Notes: generated by a model not told the origin, from the letters alone. Shown: positions 1 through 9,318, counted from the first letter of the stretch. The stretch: 64,000 nucleotides of DNA from JAVJSD01 sp040219575 (GCA_040219575.1 JAVJSD010000054.1:55523-119522); one strand, 5' to 3'. Program-made: numbers and translations.

Positions 1-1671
1 GAGCGTCTCGTGCGTATCCTGGTAGCCGAAGCCGTCGAGCAGGATCTCCGGTTCGCCGTCGGGCCGATCGTCGCCGTCGCGGTCGGGAATGAACATCAGG
101 TAGGGTGCGGCGCCGACCCATACGCCGCCGAAACCGACCTCCAGGCCGCTGACGAGGTTCAGCCCTTCGGCGAACACCTTCCGCGAGTCGAGCGAGCCGT
201 CGCCGTCGGTGTCTTCGAGAATCACGATCTTGTCTTTCCCTTCGCCTTCCGGAGCGCGGATCGGGTAGGTGTACGCCTCCGCCACCCATAGCCGCCCGCG
301 ATGATCAAACGCCATGGCGATCGGCTGATGGATCTGCGGTTCTCCCGCGGCGAGCGTCACACGAAAACCGTCGGGCGCGGTCATCGCCGCGGCCGCTTCC
401 TCGGGCAGCAGTCCCGCCGCGATCGCTTTCGGCGGTTTCGGCTGCGCGGCCTTCCAGGTCGCCTCGTCCACTTCCTCGCGGTGATGCAGTAGCACGTTCG
501 CGCCCTTCATACCGCCGGCGACGATGTCGGGCAGTTTGTCGCCGTTCACATCGCCGACGATCACCTGCCGCCCGATGCCCGCGTCGCCGTCGGCCTGGTA
601 GGGAACCCACGCGACGCCGTCGTCGCCGCGCACCAGGCGGAACCAATACACGACCGCGCCGGCGTCCCACATCGGGCTTTGCGTGTGATGCGACCAGTAG
701 GTCTTGCCGGTGACGATGTCCTGCAGGCCGTCGCCGTCGATGTCGGCCAGGTTGACCGAATGCAATTCGCTGAAGACGAGTCCGTACGAATTGTCGGTCG
801 GCTTGTCTCCCATGATCAGGTGTTGCTTGAACACCCGCTCGCCGCCGCTGTTGAGTTGCTCGTGCCAGGCGAGGCCGAAGTCGTGCGCGGCGAGGCTGGT
901 GATGACGTCGTTATCGCCGTCGCCGTCGACGTCGTAGGCGTACATCTCGGCGCCGCCGCGCGGCGCGAAGGCGGCCTTGTGCAGCGTCCACAGCGGATCG
1001 CCCGACACATCGTTCGGCTGCCGGTACCAGCCGTCTTTCATCAGCACATCCATCCGGCCGTCGCCGTCGACGTCGCCCACGCCCAGCCCGTGGCCGAACC
1101 GGGTGGGCGCGGCCTTTTCACTGATGGCGTGGAACGTCCACGTTCCCAGCGGCGCGGAGGCGTCGATCGTGCAGTAACCGAACAGCCCGTCGCGGGTGCA
1201 GACGAGCTCCGGCGCTTCGTCGCCGACGAGGTTGGTGAACTGCGGCGACTCGTTGGAGACCCAATCGAAGATTTGATGTTTCGGCCAGTGCTTTGAACGC
1301 CCCTCGGCGCCGGGGTTTTCGTACACGTAGGCGGGCGTGCCGGGGAAGCCGACGACCAGCACGTCGTTGTCGCCGTCGCGGTCGACGTCGTACACCCAAC
1401 TGAAGAAGTTGTCGGCGTAGCGCTCGCGCGGCTGGGCGCGGGGCGGGTAGATTTCGTGTTTGGCCTCGAACTTCGGGCCGGCGAACCAGTAGGGGCCGTG
1501 CACGACGTCGGTCGCGCCGTCGCCGTCGATGTCGCCGATGTTGACGCCTTCGGAGTAGTAGACGTCGGTAAGCTCGGTCCGATCGAAATGATGGACGACA
1601 TGCGGTTCATCGCCGAATGCAGCATCCAACAACGCCAACACGGCCACGATCGCGAAGATTCGCTTCACCAC
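1..1671 (-). CDS. VCBS/FG-GAP repeat protein with PVC-type dehydrogenase domain (C-terminus beyond window)
   Basis: Partial gene: it starts inside the window and runs off the left edge. The start is GTG (1671, or 1668) behind a GGAG, and the protein opens MVKRIFAIVAVLALLDA, a clear Sec signal peptide, so it is exported. About 330 residues follow with repeated calcium-loop motifs of the FG-GAP/VCBS propeller type (GDIDGDGATD, YDVDRDGDND, GDVDGDGRMD, YDVDGDGDND, ADIDGDGLQD, GDVNGDKLPD). After PDGFRVTLAAGEPQIHQP the protein changes into the propeller of PVC-type membrane-bound dehydrogenases (AMAFDHRGRLWVAEAYTYPIR, then DGDGSLDSRKVFAEGL). Family knowledge suggests that a heme-binding region lies in the missing part. 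The substrate cannot be told. No ATG lies at the true start, so ATG-only gene calls would miss it. Confidence 0.85.
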   Translation of the reverse strand, partial: MVKRIFAIVAVLALLDAAFGDEPHVVHHFDRTELTDVYYSEGVNIGDIDGDGATDVVHGPYWFAGPKFEAKHEIYPPRAQPRERYADNFFSWVYDVDRDGDNDVLVVGFPGTPAYVYENPGAEGRSKHWPKHQIFDWVSNESPQFTNLVGDEAPELVCTRDGLFGYCTIDASAPLGTWTFHAISEKAAPTRFGHGLGVGDVDGDGRMDVLMKDGWYRQPNDVSGDPLWTLHKAAFAPRGGAEMYAYDVDGDGDNDVITSLAAHDFGLAWHEQLNSGGERVFKQHLIMGDKPTDNSYGLVFSELHSVNLADIDGDGLQDIVTGKTYWSHHTQSPMWDAGAVVYWFRLVRGDDGVAWVPYQADGDAGIGRQVIVGDVNGDKLPDIVAGGMKGANVLLHHREEVDEATWKAAQPKPPKAIAAGLLPEEAAAAMTAPDGFRVTLAAGEPQIHQPIAMAFDHRGRLWVAEAYTYPIRAPEGEGKDKIVILEDTDGDGSLDSRKVFAEGLNLVSGLEVGFGGVWVGAAPYLMFIPDRDGDDRPDGEPEILLDGFGYQDTHETL

Positions 1672-2119
1672 ACCAGACTCCACGGGAGAGGACGCGGAAA
1701 CAGAGGACGACGGTCGCTTGACAAGGGTTGTTCCAGAGTATCCGCCGCCTCGTCGTGACGCAACCAAGCCGGCGTCGCGGTGAATCCGCCGACAATTCAA
1801 CTTGCTTGCGGGCTGTGGCATCGGACGCAAACAGAGAACGTCCCAATGGCGTCGACGTCCGTCGGACAGGAGGCTCTCGCGTCTCGCGGAATCGAAAACT
1901 GGCCGCAATGCGCACCGCCGAATACCGATGCCGCCGAGGCGCCCGATGCACGGCCGACGGGCTGGACGCAATGTAGCGGTCAGGCGTCGCGCGGGTGCGA
2001 GCGACATCGCGGCGGAGGCCGGCCGACGTCGCAGGGAAGTAACGAAACAGGGACTCAGTCCGCTTAACGGGAGTAGCCCCGCATCCCCCCACCGGCGACG
2101 TGCAACTGGAGTATGATGA
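1672..2119. other. Intergenic region, no gene seen
   Basis: 448 bp between the divergent dehydrogenase-like gene and the P450 gene. Open frames here are arginine-rich and match no known family. The region should hold promoters for both flanking genes. A TTGACA hexamer lies near 1718 on the plus strand but has no convincing -10 partner. Nothing else was recognised. Confidence 0.5.
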
Positions 2120-3514
2120 ATGGCCGCCGCCCACACCCTCCCGACCTACCAAACCTGTGATATGCCGCACAGCACCCAACTTCCCGGCCCGCAAGGCAAT
2201 TGGCTGACCGGGAATGTGGCGGAGTTGAAACGCGATCGTCTGGCGTTCTTCACCCGCTGCGCCCGCGAATTCGGCGACGCATCGACATTCCGGCTTGGCC
2301 CGCACCGGCTGGTGATGGCCGCCCATCCCGACGACATCGAGCGGGTGCTGGTGACGGAAAACCGCAAGTTCCAGAAACACTATGTGCTGCACCTGCTGCG
2401 GCCGATGTTGGGGAACGGACTGCTGTTGAGCGAAGGCAAGTTCTGGCTCCGTCAACGGCGGCTGATGCAGCCCGCCTTCGGCGCCAAGAGCATCGAGGCC
2501 TACGCCCCGTCGATGGTCGATAACGCCGACCGGCTGCTGTCCCAGTGGAACGACGGGCAGGAGGTCGACCTCCACCAGGAGATGGAGCGGTTGGCGCTGT
2601 GGATCGCGATGAAAACGCTGCTCAATGTCGAGCCGTCGGACGAGTTGCGGGAGATCAGCGCCGCCAGCACGCTGCTGATGGAGGACTTTAATCGCCGCTT
2701 CGAGACCGCCTTGCCGATTCCCACCTGGGTGCCGACGCCCCACAACCTCCGCGTCCATCGGGCTCGCCGACGCTTGAACGAAATCGTGCTGGACATCATC
2801 GCCAAGCGGCGCGCCGAAGGCGACGGCGGCGACTTGCTCTCGCGATTGATCAAGGCCCGCGACGAAGACGACGGCCAGGGCATGAACGACCGGCAGCTTC
2901 GCGACGAGGTAATGACGATCTTTCTGGCCGGCCACGAGACGACCGCCAACGCGCTGACTTGGACCTGGTGGCTGTTGGCCAGCCATCCCCAGGCGGCGGC
3001 GAAGTTGTCGGCCGAACTCGATGAGGTGTTGGGCGGCCGCGCTCCGACCGCGGCCGATTTGCCGCGGCTTCGCTACACCGAGGCGGTCATCAAGGAATCG
3101 ATGCGGCTCTATCCGCCGGCGTTCGTGGTCGGCCGACAAGCCGTCGAGCCCTTCCAACTCGGCGGACGGACGTTGCCGGTCGGATCGACGGTGCTGCTGT
3201 GCCAATGGGTGACGCACCGCGACGAGCGTTGGTGGGACGATGCGCCGGTGTTCAACCCCGATCGCTGGACGGAGGAGATGGAGCGCCGACTGCCCAAGTT
3301 CGCCTACTTCCCTTTCGGCGGCGGACCGCGCGTCTGCATCGGCAACAACTTCGCCATGATGGAGACGATCCTGCTCGTCGCCGCCATCGCCGCGCGGTGG
3401 CGATTCGAACTGTCCCCCGGACAATCCGTCGAGCCGTGGCCGGCGGTCACGCTGCGTCCCAAAGGGGGCGTGCGGGCGACCGCGCATCGGCGGAGCGTCG
3501 CCGCACCTCATTGA
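2120..3514 (+). CDS. Cytochrome P450
   Basis: Heme-thiolate monooxygenase, 464 aa, the usual size for a soluble bacterial P450. The I-helix oxygen-activation motif AGHETT is at residues 270-275, the K-helix ExxR is E326-R329 (ESMR), and the heme loop FGGGPRVCIG is at 399-408 with Cys406 as axial ligand. The start ATG follows a GGAG about 8 bp upstream; a second ATG (2162) just before the LPGPQGNWLTGN region is possible. The overall look (GPxGxxxxGN, RRLMQPAF) is closest to the CYP102/CYP4-like group that often hydroxylates fatty acids or terpenoids, but the substrate is unknown. No ferredoxin or reductase gene is adjacent. Its stop lies 7 bp from the stop of the convergent next gene. Confidence 0.95.
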   Translation: MAAAHTLPTYQTCDMPHSTQLPGPQGNWLTGNVAELKRDRLAFFTRCAREFGDASTFRLGPHRLVMAAHPDDIERVLVTENRKFQKHYVLHLLRPMLGNGLLLSEGKFWLRQRRLMQPAFGAKSIEAYAPSMVDNADRLLSQWNDGQEVDLHQEMERLALWIAMKTLLNVEPSDELREISAASTLLMEDFNRRFETALPIPTWVPTPHNLRVHRARRRLNEIVLDIIAKRRAEGDGGDLLSRLIKARDEDDGQGMNDRQLRDEVMTIFLAGHETTANALTWTWWLLASHPQAAAKLSAELDEVLGGRAPTAADLPRLRYTEAVIKESMRLYPPAFVVGRQAVEPFQLGGRTLPVGSTVLLCQWVTHRDERWWDDAPVFNPDRWTEEMERRLPKFAYFPFGGGPRVCIGNNFAMMETILLVAAIAARWRFELSPGQSVEPWPAVTLRPKGGVRATAHRRSVAAPH

Positions 3515-3521
3515 AACATTT

Positions 3522-6500
3522 TCACTCGGCGCCGCGGAGGGTGACGTTCCACAGCTTGACCAGGTGATCGTCGCCGCCGGTGGCCAGCAGTTTACCGTCG
3601 GCCGACAGCGCGATCGAGGTGATCATGCCGCCGTGCGTGGCCAGCTTGGCCCGTAGCGTGCCATGCCGGGCGTCCCACACCGAGAGTTGTTCCTCGCCGG
3701 CGATCGCCAGACCGTATCCGTCCGCGAGAAACACCATCGACGACAGCGGCCCCGCGTCGAACGCAACGACGCGATGCGCGGTGCTGGTGTCGTGAATCGT
3801 CACCGCGCCGTCGGCGACGGCGGCGGCGATCCGTTGACCGTTGGGCGAGAACGCCAATGCGGCGATCGGCGCCGTGTGGGCGTCGATCGAGTGCGACGGC
3901 TCTCCCTTGGCCAGATTGAACAGCTTCACCTGGCCCTTCTCATCGGCCGACGCCAACACCTCACCGCGCGGCGCGACGGCGATCGCCCGCACGGGCGAGT
4001 CGTGCGAGTGAAACACGCGCAGCGCGCTCCCCGTCAGGTCGAACGACTTGACGAAATGGTCGCCGGTGGCGACGGCCAGCGACTCGTCGCCGGGCAGGAA
4101 CACGCCGTGCAGCAGCGCCGAAGAATGACCGTCGAGCACGCCTTGGCTGGAGAGCAACTGGTTCCACAGCGCGACGAGGTGCTTGCCTCGCTGATCGCCG
4201 CTGGTGGCCAGCAACAGCGATTCCCGGGCGAACGCCACCTGCGCGGCCTGTGTGTCGTGGGCCTTGAGGCGAAGGGGCGGCTTGTCCGTCGCGGCGACCT
4301 CCCACAGCGCGAGCGCGCCGTCGTCGCTGACCGAGGCCAGCATCGCGCCGTCATGCGAAAACGCCAGGCCGCGCACGGCGGCGGAGTGTCCCCGCAATGT
4401 GGCGCCAAGATCGATCGAAACCCGCATCCGCGCCCCGCTTGGTTCGACCTCCGGCGGAGCAACCTTCGCCGACTCGCCGGGCGTTGCATCGGTCGCCGTG
4501 ACGCCCCCTTTAGCGGATGCGGCGGCGGCGGTGACGGAGGAAGGAAGCGTGGCGTCGGCCAACTGCCGGGCGTCGATGCCGCGCGCCAGCAAGTCGTCGA
4601 GTCGCTCCTTGATATGCCCCTGCTGCTCGGGAAGCGCGGCGCTCTGCGCCTGCTGATACCACAAACGGGCGCGGGCCAGGATGCCGGGAAAATCGGGGGC
4701 GCGGATGCCGAGTTCGTACCAGGCGTCGGCAGCCGCCAATTGCTGCACAACCACGGTCGGCGATGCCAGGTCGCGCCGCGCCGCGGTTCGCCAGTCCACG
4801 TCGCCCGCTTGTGCCAAATGATCGAGCCCCGCGGGCCACTCGCCGGCGAAACCGCATTGGTAGCGGCCCAGCACCAGGTGCGCGTCGCCGTCGTCGGGTG
4901 TTTCCATTAGCGTGGCCCGCGCCTCTTCCGCCGCATTCCACAGCGAGCGTTGATGTCCAATCGCGTCTTTCGACTCTCTTGTGCGTTTCCGCAGCGGAAT
5001 CTGGTCGGGATGATTCTTCAGTCGAAACGCCGCAATTGTCTCCGCCTTGTCGGCGACCGCCTGGGCCTCGTCGAAGCGGCGCAGGGTGAGCAGGCGCGGA
5101 ATCTCGTCGAGGGCCGCCAGCACCACTTCGCGATGGACGGTCGGCGTGCGGGCGTTCTCGGCGGCGTCGATCAAGAGTTGAGCCCGCAGGGCGTCGTCGT
5201 CCACGTCGTAGTCGGCGATGATCGCGTCGACAGCGCGGCGGGCATTGCCGTAGTCTCCCACGTCGATGGCGTGACGATAGGCCGCCCGCAGCATCACATG
5301 CCGCGTGTCGGCCGTCACGCGCGTGTCGGCGGCGTCCTTGATCAGCATGTCGGCCAGGGCCGACTTCTCGACGGGCGTCTTTACTTTCGCCTCGTGAGAC
5401 TCGTAGCGATCGTCGAACTGGCGCCGCGCCGCGGTGAGCGCCGCATCGGTGGGGACCGCGCGACGCTTCGGCGGTTCGGCGACTGGCGCTTTCGCCGTCG
5501 CCGTCTTCGTCGACATCTTCTCGCCGGGAGGCGCGATCTCCGGAGCGGTCGCCGTGGTCGTTGTTCCTGGCGCCGCTTCGATCGCCAGTGAAACTTCAAC
5601 CCGTTCTCCGCCGCCCGTGGATTCAAGCCGGCGGGAGCCCGACTCGTCGCCGGCGCTCACTCCCACGGTGAAGGGCACGTCGAGGTCGCCCGTCGAATCC
5701 GTCGCTTCCGACGTCTTCGGCGCTTCGCTTGAACGCACTTTGCTCGACCGCTGGTCACGCGATGAACGGTTCGACTTCGACTTGGCGCCGGACTCCGGGG
5801 ATGTCGCCGACTTTTCGCCGCGGCGCTGACTCACCTGCCCTTCGTCGGGAACCGAAAACAGCCCGGACGAATACGCAAGCGCGATGCCCGCCACGGCCGC
5901 CAGTCCCAACAGAAACGTCAACCCAAACAGCAGCGGCGCGGTGGAAGTGCGACGCCGTCGTCGTCCATAGCGAACGGGTCCGCTCGCGGGCTCGACCGGC
6001 AAGGGCTTCGGCGCGGAGGCGAGGGGCGGCGGAGAGGCGGTGCGGAGCGGTGCGGCGACGTTCTCCCGGGAGGCGCGATCGATCGGACTCGGCGCCGCAA
6101 CGGCCTGCTCCCGCCCAGGCGCTTTCGCGGGCGGTGAAAGTGGCCGCTCCACCGGCGGAGGCGTCGAGATTGTCGGAGGGCCGGAGGTCGTCGGGGGGCC
6201 GGAGGTCGTCGGGGGGCCGGAGATTTTCGGGGGGCCGGGCAACTTCGTTTCGCTGGTCCGCCGCGCGGCGAGTCGGCGGTCGTACTCCGCCTTTTCCTCC
6301 GCGTCGAGCAGACAACCCCGCGCGGCCGCCAGTTCATTGAGAACTCTCTGCGAATCCGCGGCATGCCGGCCGGCTTGAAACGTCCGCACGTGCAGCATCT
6401 GCCGATCGGCGGCGTTCGAAATCACATCGGCGTTGTCTTCGAACAATTCCAGACTGAGCAACCGATAGTAATTCGGCGGCTGCTCCCGCGGTGGAATGCC

Positions 6501-6536
6501 AAGCCAGGTGTAGTACGGATCGAATCGGTCGCCCAC
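3522..6536 (-). CDS. J-like/WD40 repeat membrane protein
   Basis: 1004 aa, GTG start preceded by AGAGG. Domains in order: residues 5-95, an all-helical DnaJ-like segment (DPYYTWLGIPPREQPPNYYRLL ending in EEKAEYDRR) that lacks an obvious HPD; 100-125, a tandem GPPxxS hexapeptide repeat encoded by 18-bp DNA repeats at about 6170-6235; a Pro-rich linker; RRRRR at 192-196; one membrane helix at about 201-223; a Ser/Arg/Glu-rich linker; a helical tetratricopeptide-like middle; and seven WD40 units from about residue 700 to the end, enough for one closed propeller. The charge pattern predicts that the J-like part is cytoplasmic and the propeller is outside. The architecture is common in planctomycetes, but I know of no established function. 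Convergent with the P450 gene. Confidence 0.85.
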   Translation of the reverse strand: MGDRFDPYYTWLGIPPREQPPNYYRLLSLELFEDNADVISNAADRQMLHVRTFQAGRHAADSQRVLNELAAARGCLLDAEEKAEYDRRLAARRTSETKLPGPPKISGPPTTSGPPTTSGPPTISTPPPVERPLSPPAKAPGREQAVAAPSPIDRASRENVAAPLRTASPPPLASAPKPLPVEPASGPVRYGRRRRRTSTAPLLFGLTFLLGLAAVAGIALAYSSGLFSVPDEGQVSQRRGEKSATSPESGAKSKSNRSSRDQRSSKVRSSEAPKTSEATDSTGDLDVPFTVGVSAGDESGSRRLESTGGGERVEVSLAIEAAPGTTTTATAPEIAPPGEKMSTKTATAKAPVAEPPKRRAVPTDAALTAARRQFDDRYESHEAKVKTPVEKSALADMLIKDAADTRVTADTRHVMLRAAYRHAIDVGDYGNARRAVDAIIADYDVDDDALRAQLLIDAAENARTPTVHREVVLAALDEIPRLLTLRRFDEAQAVADKAETIAAFRLKNHPDQIPLRKRTRESKDAIGHQRSLWNAAEEARATLMETPDDGDAHLVLGRYQCGFAGEWPAGLDHLAQAGDVDWRTAARRDLASPTVVVQQLAAADAWYELGIRAPDFPGILARARLWYQQAQSAALPEQQGHIKERLDDLLARGIDARQLADATLPSSVTAAAASAKGGVTATDATPGESAKVAPPEVEPSGARMRVSIDLGATLRGHSAAVRGLAFSHDGAMLASVSDDGALALWEVAATDKPPLRLKAHDTQAAQVAFARESLLLATSGDQRGKHLVALWNQLLSSQGVLDGHSSALLHGVFLPGDESLAVATGDHFVKSFDLTGSALRVFHSHDSPVRAIAVAPRGEVLASADEKGQVKLFNLAKGEPSHSIDAHTAPIAALAFSPNGQRIAAAVADGAVTIHDTSTAHRVVAFDAGPLSSMVFLADGYGLAIAGEEQLSVWDARHGTLRAKLATHGGMITSIALSADGKLLATGGDDHLVKLWNVTLRGAE

Positions 6537-6672
6537 AGTCGCCTCTTGCGTCTCTCGAGCCTTGCCGGGATTTCAATCCTCAGGCTATCAAACGATGACG
6601 AATCACGCCACAGATCCGAACGCGGCGCCGTAGGGCGGGCATCCTGCCTGCCGATCAGCCTGGAAGGCCGCC

Positions 6673-7740
6673 CTAAGACGATTGGCCCAAACTCGTTGGC
6701 GCTTCGACGAGGGGCGCGGGGGTCGAGCGCCGCAGTTGGCCGCAGGCGGCGTTGATCTTGTCGCCCTTGCGTCGACGGAACTGCACGTTCACGCCGCCGG
6801 CCTCCAGAATCTCGCGGAAGCGGCGTTCGGCGGCGGCGCTGGGCGTGCGATACGGCAGACCGGCCACGGGATTGTACGGAATCACATTCAACAGGGCCGA
6901 GCGCCCTCGCAACACGCCCGCCAACTCCCGGGCATGTTCCGGTCGGTCGTTGACGTCGGCCAACAGCACATACTCGAACGTCAGTCGTCGACCGGACGCC
7001 TCGAAGTAGCGATCGGCCGCGGCCAGAATGTCGTGCAACCCGATGTTGCGGTTCACCGGCACCAACTCGTTGCGCAGCGCGTCGTTGGGGGCGTGCAGCG
7101 AGACGGCCAGATTGTAGCGGCAGCCGCTCTCGGCCAGACGCAGCAGGGCGGCCGGCAGCCCAACGGTCGAGATGGTGATTCGCCGGGCGCTGATGCCGAG
7201 TCCGTCGTCGCGGGAGGCGACGTCGAGCGCCGAAAGCACGTTTTCGACGTTCGCCAGCGGTTCGCCCATCCCCATCACCACGAGATGGCTGAGCCGCTCC
7301 TCGGCGGGCAGCAACCGGGCCAGCCGCAGCATCTGCTCGACGATCTCTCCAGCCGTGAGATTCCGCTCGACGCCGTCGAGTCCGCTGGCGCAGAACACGC
7401 ACCCCATCGCGCAGCCGACCTGGCTGCTGATGCAGATCGAACGCCGCGGACCGTCGCGCAACAGCACGCATTCGATCCGGCCGCCGCCAGGAAGCTCCAG
7501 CAGAAGTTTCTCGGTCCCGTCGTCGGCCTGGCTGTGCCGCACGACCTGCGAAGTCCAGAGCGTGAACTCCTGCGCCAGCGCCTCCCGCAGCCGCTTGGGC
7601 AGGTCGCTCATGTCGTCGAACGACTCGGCCCGCCGTTCAAACAGCCACTGACGAATCTGCGCAGCGCGATACGCCGGCTGGCCCTGTTGCACCAGCCACG
7701 GCGTGATTTGGTCGACGGTGGGTTCGAGAAGGTGGTGCAT
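6673..7740 (-). CDS. rlmN: 23S rRNA (adenine-C2)-methyltransferase RlmN
   Basis: Radical-SAM enzyme that methylates A2503 of 23S rRNA and A37 of some tRNAs. The CxxxCxxC cluster motif is at Cys110, Cys114 and Cys117 (GCAMGCVFCASG). The conserved glycines of the SAM site are in VVMGMGEPLANVENV. The second reactive cysteine near the C-terminus is in INAACGQL (about Cys333). The RRKGDKINAACGQL end is diagnostic for RlmN. I start it at the ATG of MHHLLEP (7740) because GAGG sits 7 bp upstream; an ATG 12 bp further out (7752) has no clear ribosome binding site. 355 aa is the normal length. Cytoplasmic, stand-alone. Confidence 0.97.
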   Translation of the reverse strand: MHHLLEPTVDQITPWLVQQGQPAYRAAQIRQWLFERRAESFDDMSDLPKRLREALAQEFTLWTSQVVRHSQADDGTEKLLLELPGGGRIECVLLRDGPRRSICISSQVGCAMGCVFCASGLDGVERNLTAGEIVEQMLRLARLLPAEERLSHLVVMGMGEPLANVENVLSALDVASRDDGLGISARRITISTVGLPAALLRLAESGCRYNLAVSLHAPNDALRNELVPVNRNIGLHDILAAADRYFEASGRRLTFEYVLLADVNDRPEHARELAGVLRGRSALLNVIPYNPVAGLPYRTPSAAAERRFREILEAGGVNVQFRRRKGDKINAACGQLRRSTPAPLVEAPTSLGQSS

Positions 7741-7900
7741 CGATGGCCTCATGCTTCATCCTCACGTGGCGCGTCGCCGAGGGCAAGGCCAAAACGACTC
7801 CCTTGCCGGCGCAAAGGGCTCGTCGCGTCGGCCCGAGCCCGTTGCGCCAGCAAGGAAAGGGCCGCAGCAAGGAAAACGCCGCGCCAGAGCGATCACGCGC

Positions 7901-7930
7901 CTACGTACGTTTACGTGCGTTTACGTGCGT
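7901..7930. repeat. 10-bp tandem repeat, three units
   Basis: Units are CTACGTACGT, TTACGTGCGT and TTACGTGCGT, directly abutting. Intergenic, upstream of rlmN. Confidence 0.75.
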
Positions 7931-8059
7931 TGTTGAGAACTTGCGATGCCGGCTTTAGTCAGGGTTTCTCGATTGGGCGACTTGAGCGAACAACCATAGG
8001 CGACGACCGTTCACCGATGCCTGAAGGCGGGGCTATGTCATCCATCGTACACTCTAGAT

Positions 8060-8104
8060 CCACCGGCTGAAGCCGGTGGCAATAAAGAGCCGGCTGAAGC
8101 CGGC
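8060..8104. repeat. Two CCGGCTGAAGCCGG palindromes
   Basis: A 20-bp near-palindrome, CCACCGGCTGAAGCCGGTGG (8060-8079), is followed 9 bp later by GCCGGCTGAAGCCGGC (8089-8104). Both fold into a hairpin with a TGAA/TTCA loop. A related copy in the opposite sense (CGCCGGCTTCAGCCGGG) lies near 32605, so this is a dispersed family. Confidence 0.7.
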
Positions 8105-8287
8105 ATCATCGAACCAGTAGACGGTGGTCGCACTGCAACCCACCAATGTGATCTCCCGCAAGCCGTGGTTCGGAAAATCACGGTGAAGTTCGTGCGACAT
8201 CACCAGGATTCCGTGTGGAGTCGATACAATGGGCGGGCGTTGGCAAGTGGAACCATATTCGACGGACAAACGTGAGGCGAAGCGTTC

Positions 8288-9289
8288 ATGATCAAGACCA
8301 CCGTCGTCGGCAGCTATCCTGTTCCCACCTGGCTGCAGGCGTTCAGCACGCGGGAGAGCCTGCGCGATGCGATTTTGGCCGTGCTCAAGACCCAGGAACT
8401 GGCCGGCATCGATGTGGTGGCCGACGGCGAACTGTATCGCTGGGATGTGAACCACGCCGAAACGAACGGCATGATCGACTATTTCGTGCGGCCGCTATCC
8501 GGCGTCGACACCAACCTCACGCTCCAGCAACTGCGCGTGTGGCGGGCCGGCGAGATGGGTCGCTTCCGCGCCAAGCCGGCCGGTGTGGTGAACGCCGCGA
8601 TCGGCCCGGGCGTGATGAATCTCGAAGCCGACTACGCGCTGTATCGCGACTTGACCGAACGTCCCAAGAAGTTCACCGTCACCAGCCCCTACATGCTCGC
8701 CAAGACGCTGGCCGACGATCACTACCGCGACCGTGAGCGACTCGTGCTCGCCCTGGCCGACGTGCTCAAGGAGCAGATCCAGGAAATCGACGCCCAGGTG
8801 CTGCAAGTCGACGAGGCCAACGTCACCGGCCATCCCGACGACGCGCCGCTGGCCGCCGCCGGCATCAACCGCGTGCTCCAGGGCGCTCAAGGCGAAAAGG
8901 CGGTGCACCTCTGCTACGGCAACTACGGCGGGCAGACGATTCAAAAGGGAACCTACGAGAAACTGATCGCGTTTCTCAACGCACTGGAGGCGGACCACGT
9001 GGTGCTGGAAATCGCCCGCCGTCCGGAGCAGGAGTTGACGATGCTCAAGGACGTCAAACCGCAGCTCGGCCTGGGCATCGGCGTGATCGACATCAAGGAT
9101 AACGAAGTCGAAACCGCCGAGCAGGTCGCCCGACGTATCGAAAACGCCGCGAAAACTTTGGGGGAGGAGCGAATCCAATACGTCCACCCCGACTGCGGCT
9201 TCTGGATGCTGCCGCGGAGCGTCGCCGACGCCAAAATGCGGGCCTTGGTCGCCGGACGCAACTTGTGGGCCGGCGGTCGTTCCAACTGA
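8288..9289 (+). CDS. MetE C-terminal-like zinc methyltransferase
   Basis: 333 aa, a single (beta/alpha)8 barrel matching the C-terminal catalytic half of cobalamin-independent methionine synthase. It opens MIKTTVVGSYPVP, the typical start of stand-alone MetE-C proteins. The zinc ligands are visible: His-x-Cys in VHLCYGNYGG (about residue 209) and a second cysteine in HPDCGFWML near the C-terminus. QVDEANVTGHPDD matches the substrate-side loop. No N-terminal MetE half is present, so it is a core-MetE type protein whose methyl donor may not be methyl-tetrahydrofolate. It could instead serve an unknown thiol methyl transfer. No riboswitch was seen upstream. The convergent PIG-L gene begins 29 bp beyond its stop. 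Confidence 0.88.
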   Translation: MIKTTVVGSYPVPTWLQAFSTRESLRDAILAVLKTQELAGIDVVADGELYRWDVNHAETNGMIDYFVRPLSGVDTNLTLQQLRVWRAGEMGRFRAKPAGVVNAAIGPGVMNLEADYALYRDLTERPKKFTVTSPYMLAKTLADDHYRDRERLVLALADVLKEQIQEIDAQVLQVDEANVTGHPDDAPLAAAGINRVLQGAQGEKAVHLCYGNYGGQTIQKGTYEKLIAFLNALEADHVVLEIARRPEQELTMLKDVKPQLGLGIGVIDIKDNEVETAEQVARRIENAAKTLGEERIQYVHPDCGFWMLPRSVADAKMRALVAGRNLWAGGRSN

Positions 9290-9318
9290 CGAGGTTTCGA
9301 TATTCCCTTGGGAGGCGG

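Larger units (their letters stand above)
7753..8287. other. Intergenic region with short tandem and palindromic repeats
   Basis: 535 bp between divergent genes. It holds a 10-bp tandem repeat (7901-7930), two CCGGCTGAAGCCGG palindromes (8060-8104) and the promoter region of the downstream methyltransferase gene. On the minus strand from about 8200 a short frame reads MSHELHRDFPNHGLREITLVG and then runs into the palindromes. It looks like repeat-derived debris rather than a gene. Confidence 0.5.

Noticed and set aside
1607..3511. Open frame of 634 codons antisense to the P450
   Set aside because: Overlaps the complete P450 and the start of the dehydrogenase gene; no recognisable domain.
8105..8287. 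Cobalamin or SAM riboswitch before the MetE-C gene
   Set aside because: No conserved B12-box or SAM-box core was visible; only ordinary promoter-like sequence.
8054..8455. 133-codon frame over the repeat palindromes
   Set aside because: Half of it is antisense to the methyltransferase gene, the other half is repeat sequence.
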